Shown here: positions 18,901-26,543 of the stretch, in pieces
Position numbering within the stretch: the stretch's first letter is position 1
Layout: every line of letters begins with the position of its first letter
The notes under the pieces: generated by a model
Seen by the model: the letters and a program-made list of their open reading frames with translations, nothing else
What the model was told of the DNA's origin: nothing
The model's database searches: none
Origin: Phycisphaerae bacterium
Lineage (GTDB): Bacteria > Planctomycetota > Phycisphaerae > Sedimentisphaerales > Anaerobacaceae
Reading direction: 5' to 3'
DNA: 56,207 nucleotides
Assembly (NCBI GenBank): GCA_016782865.1
Contig: JADHXR010000027.1
Span: 1 to 56,207, forward strand
Made by a program: the position numbers and the translations under genes

Positions 18901-19857
18901 ATTCTTGATTTGTGGGATTTGGAGGAATTGACTGCAAAGTCCCAACCCGGAACCGACTACGAGTACCGATTCTGCTGTTGGATTCTGGCAGAGACTGGTG
19001 GCGGCTATCTGACCGGCGGCGGCCTTGTCCGGCAGTGCCTCGCAGGTACTTCCTTCACGCAGCGCGACCCATTGCCCCCGGTAACTGCCATAGAGGTATT
19101 CGGCCTGCGACGTACGGAAGGACCCGGCAGGGGCATCTTCAGGCAATAGCTTCTTCCACTTTGCGACCTGCAGGCAGCCTGAAAACGTTTTGTTGACCCC
19201 CGATACGAGGAGAAATACGAAAACGGTCGGCAGTAGAAGAGACAAAGCACAGGCTGTTTTCCTCCCGGCCCTTGGCTCGGTCAGTAGAGACGCAAGTCGG
19301 ACGGTGAAAACGGATGCCGAAACGATGGCAGCGAGAATCAGGAAGATGCTGGCAGGCTCTGCGCCAAGCCAGAGAAGCAGCGTTACCCCGAGCCCCCCGG
19401 AGAGGCTCCCGACCGCTTCGATGACATAGACCTGGGAGACGGCACTCTCGCTCTGGACCCATCGGCAAGCGGTCGGGAACAACAGGCCCGTAACGATGCT
19501 AACAGGGGCGTTGACTACAAACGACGTCAACAGAATGTCTCTGAAAGACCAAAGTGCGTAGGATTCCAGACCGGCAAGCTCTCTCGCCTGGACAATTAGT
19601 ATAAACTGAAGGGCGAAGGCGGGCAGATAGCAAAGAAAGAGGAATTCGACATTCTCAGTCATCCTGTCAGCGATGAACCGGGATTTGCTGACAAGCGCAG
19701 CCGCCACACCGACCCACAGGAACCACGAGCCGAAGAATATGCCGACGCTAATGTCGTTGCCTTCGAAGGTAGTGATGAACTCGCGAAACAGCAGACTCTG
19801 TGCCGCGATAGTGAACAAGCCGAAGCTGAAGAGTACAAATGCACGGGCGAGTTTCAT
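15922..19857 (-). CDS. Trimodular fusion: spermidine-synthase-like membrane unit, FMN-binding domain, NapH/NosR-type 4Fe-4S membrane unit
   Basis: 1311 residues, last gene of the operon; its start overlaps the preceding stop by four bases. Residues 1-230 are membrane spans. About 255-460 is a Rossmann methyltransferase-like domain (VLVVGSGLGLCSQF; VVVNLPDATSS; LNRYYTVEFY), as in fused MFS/spermidine synthases. More spans follow to about 830. Next is an FMN-binding domain with SGATVTS near residue 938, the motif whose threonine is flavinylated by ApbE in NosR/RnfG-type proteins. Then come membrane spans with two cysteine motifs, CGYICPFGA (about 1067) and CRYLCPAGA (about 1164), plus CEFG...CIYCDRC (about 1200-1220), typical of NapH/NosR quinol-oxidising iron-sulfur proteins. 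It looks like a membrane electron conduit tied to the AmmeMemoRadiSam genes upstream. The true reaction is unknown. Confidence 0.85.
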   Translation of the reverse strand: MKLARAFVLFSFGLFTIAAQSLLFREFITTFEGNDISVGIFFGSWFLWVGVAAALVSKSRFIADRMTENVEFLFLCYLPAFALQFILIVQARELAGLESYALWSFRDILLTSFVVNAPVSIVTGLLFPTACRWVQSESAVSQVYVIEAVGSLSGGLGVTLLLWLGAEPASIFLILAAIVSASVFTVRLASLLTEPRAGRKTACALSLLLPTVFVFLLVSGVNKTFSGCLQVAKWKKLLPEDAPAGSFRTSQAEYLYGSYRGQWVALREGSTCEALPDKAAAGQIAATSLCQNPTAESVLVVGSGLGLCSQFLQIPQIKNVTWAHTDPEYARTIDTFIPAELRISDSRFDRLSGDVRAMLAENLQSYDIVVVNLPDATSSVLNRYYTVEFYDQIRRSLKSDGILAVRVTAGENIMGTELINLGASIRLTLKEVFARFVLTPGEQTWFFASDCEDLTSDPATLRDRFQSIEGSETVFPPEGLLSVYLPDRAAAALESYSHADLPEDLLINRDSRPLTHLYSLLLAAKRSGTPLTRLAKLLTLAGPSVFLIPLLILVVLRLVYILCAEPGTGKSGFDSSLLAFSGGAVGIGTVIVLMYLYQTYFGSLYLHIGIISSVFMVGLTITAAATGALLNRTGTEQNVRRYLPEALLLVAVVIHALILAAITFVPPELWGRAGTAAPWESGHLSFAAAFLWSGFCAGCYFPIAARRLTDCGLETGQIGSKLETADHLGAAAGGVATSLVLVPVLGTRAALLVFIVVMLANMPPALLALLKPHRLSFAETSGLIFRRLGYVLFGLAATVIVCSNVLAWAGGRLVPSLTRQTSQALVGELSLQQVSTVPESLGRQVHYFNVHRADPNDTELAGYVFSSADFAPAVRGFGGKINLAIYVDTAFNLVDFNVVRSNETPSYLKLLDDWQEGLKARSLLKRQPISEIDTVSGATVTSQAILLALGDSASKFARDILDFSAGANFQNARPAGKYLPDARAAYLVGAAVLALIVIYFGGFWTRLIVLATTCIAGGFVLNAQYSTEQIATVLSMNTPAAGLSGAFLLAVGIPVLVAVFGNIYCGYICPFGAAQELLSYVIPLRFKRPLSIEKMQKARFLKYAILMVLMAAFFVSRDRTTLSADTLTDVFSIQLPISDIQWQSLSSLILATIMVGSVLYTRFWCRYLCPAGAFLSLFNKVAILRRLLPAKKFGRCEFGLTAKDQLDCIYCDRCRYQLAPPTRSARLAHTDNMKLGLLSRGLVLSALAVAILVSAVSIDRLVEVLPTSEDYPVSSIASGGQPRDVDLQRVEDLIRQKRLSDREAEFYRKLD

Positions 19858-21488
19858 TTCTCACCTTCACCAAAGACATCGGCCTGGAACACGAGGAAGC
19901 TGGCGCCTTGCTTCCAGTCATCGGCTGCCAGCCCTGCCTTCATCGACAGTTGCGTGAGTGTCTTGTTCAAATCCCAGCCTTGTTCGGGCGCCACCTGAGG
20001 CAGGAAGACGGCCGACCGCCCCGCCTTGTTGAGCACCATGCCATCGATCCCGATCCGGATCCTGTCCGACGACGGCACAGACTTGGGCCTGGTCAGAGCG
20101 GAAATTTCTATCGTAATATCATCGAGTTCGTCTTTTTGAAGGGGCCGAAATCGCCTGTCCCCGAAGGCGGCGTTGAGCGCATTTGAGAAGACTGACCTGT
20201 AAAGCGGCTGGGACGCAAAGATGTCGCCTATGCAGCCCCGAAGATGGCCGCCTTTCTTTAGCGTGACAAATGCGGCGCGTGGCTGCTTCAACGTGTCACT
20301 GATCCCAATGCCAAGTTCAGATATTTCCGGAACCTTCTGATGTTCGAGGGCATAGCCTATCGTCTCTTTCGCAAGGTTTATCAGATCTTCTTTGTCGCTA
20401 TCTGTCAGTCGGGCGTCGTATGCCGGCGGCTCTGTTGAAGAGTCTTTCCGCCATGCACCGCTAAAGGCAATTGACAGGTAACTGACGGACCGGGAGTAAT
20501 CGCCTTCCAGTTGGCCGGAGGTTGCATACTCGACCAGCTCAGCCTTAGTGGATTCGTCCAGCATTGAAAGCAGCACCGCGACGGGGATATACCCGCAAAT
20601 AGTCGCACCGGTCCTTCTTCGATATTCCAAAAAGCCGGGCGCGTCCAGAGCCTCAATAAGCTTGAGCGCGTCGGTGTCCAGCTTCTTGATCTGCTCCGGG
20701 ATGTTTTCGGTGAAAGGTACATATCCATAGCTCGCGCCGTAGTGAACGAAGTCCGAACTGGCCACCACGAGTGTCCGTTCGTCAACCATACTTCTTAGGA
20801 TGGCAGCGGCCTTTTTGACCGTCTCCAGTGAGCAACTGCCGGCCACAATCGGAACGAGCTTGAAACCTGAATTGCCGAATTGCAGCAACGGCACCTCGAT
20901 CTGTACGCTGTGCTCGCGTTTGTGCGCATGCGGCACGTTCTGAAAAACCGGATATTGCAGCAACCTCTCAATGAACTCTACGTCCAGCGGTGTCTGGCCC
21001 AACGGTGTCTCATAGTGGGTTACTCGCGGGACACTGAGGACTTCTTCCATCCGGACACCGTGACTCGGACCGATTACGATGATTCTCTCGTGCCGCCGTG
21101 CAATCGTCTTGAGGCCCGCACAAGCCGTCTTGCCTGAGTAGCTGTAGCCCGCATGTGGCAAGACAAGGGCAATCAGATCCTTCTTCGGTTCTACGTCAGC
21201 CCTTTCAAAGAATTCCGTGAACTGTCTCTTCAGAGCTTCAGCGTCGTCCGGGTACCAGGAACCTGCGAGTGCCGAGCGAAGCACCGACTTAGGCGGCTTG
21301 GTCAGTCCATCTTCTTCGCCGGCCGATTGATTTGCGGTTTTGTGCTCCGTGGCGCTTGGAGCTGATTCGCCGGGGACAGCTGCCAAACGAGTGAATCCGT
21401 ATAAGTGTAGCCCAAGACCCACCCCGGCAATAATCACCACGCCGACCAGCGCTTCGACCAGAATCCGCTTCTTGATTTGTCCTGCCAT
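19854..21488 (-). CDS. AmmeMemoRadiSam proteins B and A fused (Memo-AMMECR1), membrane-anchored
   Basis: 544 residues from ATG at 21488 (GGAG eight bases upstream), one base after the stop of the mini-protein gene. One N-terminal span (ILVEALVGVVIIAGVGLGLHLY) precedes a flexible linker, so the body is probably outside the cytoplasmic membrane. Residues about 70-345 are Memo-like, of the LigB dioxygenase superfamily, with LPHAGYSYSG, IGPSHG, REHSVQIEVPLLQF, ASSDFVHYG and GATICGY containing the expected His/Cys positions. About 370-540 is AMMECR1, with RAAFVTLKKGGHLRGCIGD and FRPLQKDELDDITIEIS. The A and B proteins are usually separate; fusion plus export is notable. The reaction of the AmmeMemoRadiSam system is not established. 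Confidence 0.9.
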   Translation of the reverse strand: MAGQIKKRILVEALVGVVIIAGVGLGLHLYGFTRLAAVPGESAPSATEHKTANQSAGEEDGLTKPPKSVLRSALAGSWYPDDAEALKRQFTEFFERADVEPKKDLIALVLPHAGYSYSGKTACAGLKTIARRHERIIVIGPSHGVRMEEVLSVPRVTHYETPLGQTPLDVEFIERLLQYPVFQNVPHAHKREHSVQIEVPLLQFGNSGFKLVPIVAGSCSLETVKKAAAILRSMVDERTLVVASSDFVHYGASYGYVPFTENIPEQIKKLDTDALKLIEALDAPGFLEYRRRTGATICGYIPVAVLLSMLDESTKAELVEYATSGQLEGDYSRSVSYLSIAFSGAWRKDSSTEPPAYDARLTDSDKEDLINLAKETIGYALEHQKVPEISELGIGISDTLKQPRAAFVTLKKGGHLRGCIGDIFASQPLYRSVFSNALNAAFGDRRFRPLQKDELDDITIEISALTRPKSVPSSDRIRIGIDGMVLNKAGRSAVFLPQVAPEQGWDLNKTLTQLSMKAGLAADDWKQGASFLVFQADVFGEGEK

Positions 21489-21489
21489 A

Positions 21490-21678
21490 TCAACCACTCC
21501 ATTTGCTCTGGGTGAATATATCGTTTGGAGCTCTGAACCCGCCGGGATACTTGCGGTATTTCGCAGCCCACGTGAATCTTCGCGGCATGGCCTTGTTTGC
21601 TCGCCGAGCTATCCCAGCAAGAATCACGGCGCCGGCTCCAAGCAGCCTGTGAATTAACTTTCTGCGCGTCATTTCCAT
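21490..21678 (-). CDS. Small twin-arginine-leader protein of the AmmeMemoRadiSam operon
   Basis: 62 residues, overlapping the end of the radical SAM gene by 10 bases and ending one base before the Memo-AMMECR1 start. The N-terminus MTRRKLIHRLLGAGAVILAG has a twin arginine followed by a hydrophobic stretch, a Tat-like leader without the full S-R-R-x-F-L-K consensus. The remainder is basic and aromatic (RRFTWAAKYRKYPGGFRAPN). No cofactor motif or cysteine is present. Its fixed place between the system's genes makes it a candidate component or substrate, but I know no function. Confidence 0.65.
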   Translation of the reverse strand: MEMTRRKLIHRLLGAGAVILAGIARRANKAMPRRFTWAAKYRKYPGGFRAPNDIFTQSKWSG

Positions 21679-22661
21679 ACTCCGTATATCTCATTTCCAC
21701 ATTTCGGGCACGTCCCGTCTTTGAGATTATTTTGCAGGATCTGGTAGCCGCTTCGTTCCAGGATCAGGCCCTTACAGTCCGGGCAATACGTGTTCTGACC
21801 CTCTTTGCTTGCGATATTGCCGATGTAGACGTATTGCAAGCCTTCCTCCGTTGCGATCTGCCGAGCCAGATCCAGTGTCTTAAGTGAGGTTGGGGGCAGA
21901 TTCAGCATCTTGTGCCGGGGGAAAAAACGCGAGAAATGCACCGGTGTCTCGGCGCCGAGATTGGCCCTGACCCAGCGGACGAGCTGCCGTATCTGCTCGG
22001 GCTTGTCGTTTAACGTCGGGATGAGCAGGTTGGTGACCTCGACCCACACGCCTTTTGCCTTGGCCAAGACCAGTGCATTGAGGACCGGTTTCAAAGTGGC
22101 CGAGCATATCTCGCGGTAAAATTCGTCTGTCATCCCCTTGAGGTCAATGTTAGCTGCATCCACAAAGTTCAGCAATCGTTCCCATGGCTCGGAATTGATG
22201 TACCCGGCTGTTACCAAGACATTGCGCAGCCCCGTCTCGTGCGCAAGCTTTGCGGTATCGTATGTGTATTCATAGTAGACAATCGGATCAGTATAGGTAT
22301 ACGCCAAAGAGGGACAATTCGCTTTGGTGGTAGTGTCAACAAGATCCTGCGGCGACCAGAACAACTTCTGACGGGAATAGAACACAGCCGGCATCTCTTC
22401 GGGATTGGCTTGGGAAATCTCCCAATTCTGACAGTTCTTGCAATGCAAATTGCAGCCAACCGTGGCGATCGAGAGGATGCCGGTACCAGGAAGGAAATGG
22501 GCAAGCGGTTTTTTCTCTATCGGATCGACGTTGATCGAGCACGGATATCCGTAGACGACCGTTCGCAAGGTACCGTCGATATTGACCCTGACCCGGCACT
22601 CGCCGCTCTGACCGGGGTCAATCACGCAGTTCTTGGGGCATAGTTCACACTGGACTTTCAA
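21669..22661 (-). CDS. amrS: AmmeMemoRadiSam system radical SAM enzyme
   Basis: 330 residues. The N-terminal cysteine block CELCPKNC is followed by the radical SAM motif CNLHCKNC (cysteines 70, 74, 77) in the phrase SIATVGCNLHCKNCQNWEIS, characteristic of this PflA-like subfamily. NIDLKGMTDEFYREIC and HFSRFFPRHKM are further hallmarks. A C-terminal zinc-ribbon-like segment has CPDC and CPKC. Start is TTG at 22661 with a weak AGAGAAG region upstream; no ATG suits. First gene of a four-gene operon with a sigma-70 promoter near 22.8 kb. The product would be cytoplasmic, whereas the Memo-AMMECR1 partner appears exported. Confidence 0.9.
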   Translation of the reverse strand: MKVQCELCPKNCVIDPGQSGECRVRVNIDGTLRTVVYGYPCSINVDPIEKKPLAHFLPGTGILSIATVGCNLHCKNCQNWEISQANPEEMPAVFYSRQKLFWSPQDLVDTTTKANCPSLAYTYTDPIVYYEYTYDTAKLAHETGLRNVLVTAGYINSEPWERLLNFVDAANIDLKGMTDEFYREICSATLKPVLNALVLAKAKGVWVEVTNLLIPTLNDKPEQIRQLVRWVRANLGAETPVHFSRFFPRHKMLNLPPTSLKTLDLARQIATEEGLQYVYIGNIASKEGQNTYCPDCKGLILERSGYQILQNNLKDGTCPKCGNEIYGVWK

Positions 22662-22807
22662 TGCTTCTCTTTCTTACTACAGGTAAAACGAAAAAATAAG
22701 CTATGTCTGCCACGCAGCAGACATTTCTTCGTGCGCCATACCGTCGATAATCGATTTGTGCAATCCACAGTGCCCGCATCGAACAAGAACCCAAGTTGTC
22801 TACTGCT

Positions 22808-22837
22808 ATTATACAAAAGGTGGGCCGGTTATTCCAA
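22808..22837 (-). promoter_or_regulatory. Sigma-70 promoter of the AmmeMemoRadiSam operon
   Basis: Minus strand: TTGGAA, 18 bases, perfect TATAAT. Leader to the TTG start is about 140 bases. Confidence 0.6.
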
Positions 22838-22909
22838 GGGTGTTGCAAGTGGAATGCTCACGGCCCTTCAGTCCCGGCCTTTCGATCTGAAATACCTGGA
22901 ATCACGTAA

Positions 22910-23998
22910 ATGCAGAAGGCCAAAACTGAGAAGAAAGGCTGGATTGAATGGTCAGAAGATGAAGCTAACGTCTGGAGTCTTACGATGACCGAAGATGCTG
23001 CAAGTGGCCCGGCCCCGTCGGATAATGCTGATTTCGTGGATGTGCTCTGCACGTTCGTCGGCCGAATGCCTCTGGAATTCTACACCGCTCTGGTCATCGT
23101 GACCGTTCTCGGGTTTCTTTTTCTCGGCGGGTACGGCTGGCTGGATTTTCTTAACAAGATCATGATGACCGTTCTTTTCCTGGCGACCGCGGCGGTGTTC
23201 ATTCCGGTTATCCCCCGGCCTGCCGTGTTCGTGAATTTCGTTGTGCCCTCGATTCCGGCCGGATCGATCCCTCTTGTCGCCGCGATCCTGGGCTGGATGC
23301 CGACGGGGATAGACGTTTCGATCTGGCACTCTCTCTGGACGCTGGAAAAGCACCCCGAACTCGCTTCGGCCCGGACGCCGGGGGCCGGGGCTTCGGCACG
23401 GAAGCTGGAGATACTGCGACTGTCACTGACGGACATGAGAATAGGATACGCTCTGTCTTTCGTCGTGGCGTCGGTATTTCTTATTCTTGCGGCGCTGTTC
23501 CTCCACGGAACCAACCGGAAGATCGCCGACGTTGGATTTGCCGAATCACTCGCGGCCATCTACACCGAACAGATCGGGCCCTGGATGTACGTTGTTTTCA
23601 TGGTCGCGGCATTCTCGGCCATGTATTCGACGACCTACACCGTTATGGACGGATTCTCCCGGTCGTTCGCCGAAACCGTAGCGACTCTGCGGCCCGGCTT
23701 AAGAGCGAGATGGTGGGCGAGGCTCTATTGGGCGTTCGTCTTAGCGACGGCCGCATTTGCCTACATAGTGGCGGTGACCGTTGGGAATCCGGTTACACTG
23801 GTAACGGTGGTTGCTCTCTTGAGCCTTTGCGCTGCGCCGCTTTACTACGCGCTGAACTACTACTGCGTAACGCGGTTCATAAAAGAGGATAAATTTAGGG
23901 TAAGAATGCCTGCCCGCGTGGTGGCGGTGCTGGGGATTGCCGTGATGTTCCTGGCAACGCTCCTCTATGCAGGATCAAAACTTAAGATCATCAAGTGA
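22910..23998 (+). pseudogene. NRAMP-like divalent metal transporter lacking the N-terminal part
   Basis: The reading frame (362 residues) starts directly after a stop codon. From about residue 40 it matches the later part of planctomycete NRAMP-like proteins: GWLDFLNKIMMTVLFLATAA, then GWMPTGIDVSIWHSLW (the position of the metal-binding MPH helix, here MPT), then several spans to the natural-looking end GSKLKIIK. The first helices, including the DPGN-type metal site, are missing and replaced by a hydrophilic stretch unlike the family (TEKKGWIEWSEDEANVWSLT). Transport is therefore unlikely. It converges with another broken gene only 17 bases away. Confidence 0.65.
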
Positions 23999-24015
23999 CT
24001 TATACCATTGCATCC

Positions 24016-25896
24016 TTAACGTTGCTGCATGTTGAAGTTCTGTTCCTGCATGTATACTCGCTCGCCGTCGCTGGAAAGAATGTCGTCATTGGCGATGGGC
24101 ATGTACTTGGTGTTTATCAGGGTCTGGAGGTTCTTTCCCGTCGCCGGGTCATTTTCATCCAGCACGGTTTCCGATATCTTCTTGCCTGTTGCCGGCTCGA
24201 GCAGGACGAGGCGCATGCCGCCGTCAAAAAACATGTTGCGGCCCGCGAGGGCATATACCGTGTCGTTCTCGATCAGGACGCTGCCGTGCAGAGGCCAAAC
24301 CGATTCGAGTCGCTGATAGAAGACGTTTTGTTTGTCCTCGGGGGCGACGAGATATCGCCAGATGAGTGCACCGTCCACGGCACGCAGGCAATGTACCCGA
24401 CCGTCACCGGAGCCGAGCAATATAAGGTCTTTGTATATCGTCGGCGATGAATCGATCCTTCCTCCGGCGGTATATTTCCAGACGGTTTTGCCGGAGTCTG
24501 CATCCAGAGCGTAAAGCGTCTGTTGATTGACTGCGGCAACGAACGCCATGCCCCCGGCGACGACCGGCTGGGTCAGTTTCCCCTCCAGCCTGGTCCGCCA
24601 GGATCTCTTCAAATCGGAAGATACCGGCGACGGGCAGAATCCGCTGCGCGCGGCGTCGCGCCGATAGGTGAGCCATGAAGATGCTCGCTCGCCGAGTGAC
24701 GACGGCCGATGGCTGTATGCTGGGCCTTTCTCCAGACGATTCCTTGCCATCAATCTGTTGACTTCCAAGCCGGCCGGCGCCAGCGCGCAAAAATAGTCAA
24801 GCTTGGACTGGTAGTAGCAGGCGCAGGAATCCGGAGGTTTGTAAAGCAGTCCGTTGCACGGCATGACGCCATATATGCAGCTTCCGCGCACAACGTTATT
24901 GATATCAACTTCCTTGCCTCCCACCTCGTAGAATTCCGTTCCCATTCCGTTCATCATGATATACTTCGTCGTTGCCCGACTCGGGTAACATCTTGGATGC
25001 ATGGGAAAACCAGGCAGGTTTTTGGCGACGAAATCCTTCTTTGTTTGGCCAGTGCGCAGATCCAACACCTTGAAGTGTGTACCCTTTTCCTGGGGCCTGC
25101 CTGTGTTGGGCGACCAGATCAGCCCGTCAATGATAAACAGGTCTTCCGGGCAGTGATGGCTCGTTTTCTGCAATGTCCCGGTCCATAGCTGTGTGCCGTT
25201 GGCGGCGGAGAACGCAGTAAGTTTCGTACCGCTGGCGAAAACGGCGATCCCCTCGGAGTACGAGACCCTCAGCGAGCCGCCTGTGACGACTCTGGCCACA
25301 GCAGGTCCCTGTGAGGACCAGAGTCTATCTCCGCTCTTTCGGTCGAGCGCGACCATACCATCGCCGTTATGATAGAGGATTTTGTCGTCACATACGGTCA
25401 GCGTCAGCGGAGCTACCTTGGCAGGGTGCTTCCATATGAGTTTCCCGGAGTGAGCGTCAAATGTCATGATGATCCGCTCGGGGCTGTTTTGTTCCCAGGC
25501 CCATCCATTGTTGGCGCGGTTTATTTCTTTGTAGCTGCTCATCTCGGCCCGGTAATTCACAGGCGGTATCTCCGGGTCCACGAGCAGGTAGAGAACGCCG
25601 TCGGAAAGGACGATCTCCTGCGTTGGCTTCGTCCCGTCATACGTCCTGATTGTCTGGCCCGTGACTGCATCGATGGCCTTGACCGGGTCAGCAAGTCCGC
25701 CCGCGACATAGACCCTGTCACCGACGGCAACGAGTCTTCTCGGATGATGCCCGGGCCCGCTCTTTAGCGGCCAGTTGTTGGGATGCCAGTCCGCCAACGG
25801 TTTCTTCCAGAGGATAGTCCCGTTGAATCCGTCACGAGCGATAAGTGTCCACCTGGCAGGCAAGAAGATGTGGTTGCGAAGCCCTTCGTCTATGAC
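24016..25896 (-). pseudogene. PQQ-like beta-propeller protein, truncated at both ends
   Basis: 615-627 residues of outer-membrane/periplasmic PQQ-type propeller: repeated DAxTG-ktvWk blades such as LTAFSAANGTQLWTG, LYALDADSGKTVWKYTAGG and HCLRAVDGALIWRY, and the conserved phrases GVMPCNGLLY and CACYYQSKL. The match to family members begins near VIDEGLRNHIFLPARWTLIA (before any start codon) and no signal peptide remains. The C-terminus stops after VYMQEQNFNMQQR, where relatives continue for another domain. Both ends therefore look like recombination breakpoints. A cytoplasmic product without signal peptide would not be useful. Confidence 0.7.
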
Positions 25897-26087
25897 GTGT
25901 AGTTGACTGCGAAGTCCTGAGACTGCGCTTTGGCCTCGAGCATGCGGAATCCGGCCAAAGGTTGGATGAACAGCTTGTGCTTCAAGAAAGGCAAATAAGC
26001 GGAGAGCCGCCCCCCGTAACCGTCCATGCCCGGCGCATCGAGGTTATAGATGGTGGCTGTTGCGCTGGCTTCAGGCCAGGAGAACAA
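25890..26087 (-). pseudogene. Fragment of an unidentified protein, possibly beta-barrel-like
   Basis: Frame with protein-like composition, for example GMDGYGGRLSAYLPFLKHKL and FIQPLAGFRMLEAKAQSQDF, ending at a stop inside the junction with the PQQ fragment. Alternating aromatic/polar residues are reminiscent of outer-membrane strands, but I cannot identify it. Confidence 0.3.
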
Positions 26088-26543
26088 TCCCCTCTGAGGC
26101 GTTTTCTGTCAAGCGGTATGCTGAACCTGCCGAAAGATTGTTGACATTGAGATGAGATTATGGCATTATGGGACTTGAAGCCTGTAGGAGCGTTTCAGTA
26201 GAGTGTATATGGGAAATCTCGGATTCTTCACCATACAGGTTTAAGGTTAATCTTCGAGTAAAGGAGGTTGGGTCAAGTCGCAAAAGTGATGTTCCGGGCA
26301 TGGCGCGAACCTTGGGCGGCAAGAGTACAAATTGTTGTAGATCGCTGTGTAATTCCATTCTTCCTGCAGGAGGATAGCTGTGCGTCAAGAACTGATTCCC
26401 TTATATGTGACCCGTTCACGGAACATCCACGAGGGTGGGTTAACGATATTCATAAGTTAGCCGTCGTGCGAATGTCTGTGCATCCAAAAAGTGTTTCGAG
26501 TAAGAACAGATTACAAGTATTAGCGAATGAAGGAGAGAACAAA

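Noticed and set aside
26160..26185. Possible sigma-54 promoter before the second LamG gene (TGGCA near 26160)
   Set aside because: The -12 GC is missing and spacing is wrong.
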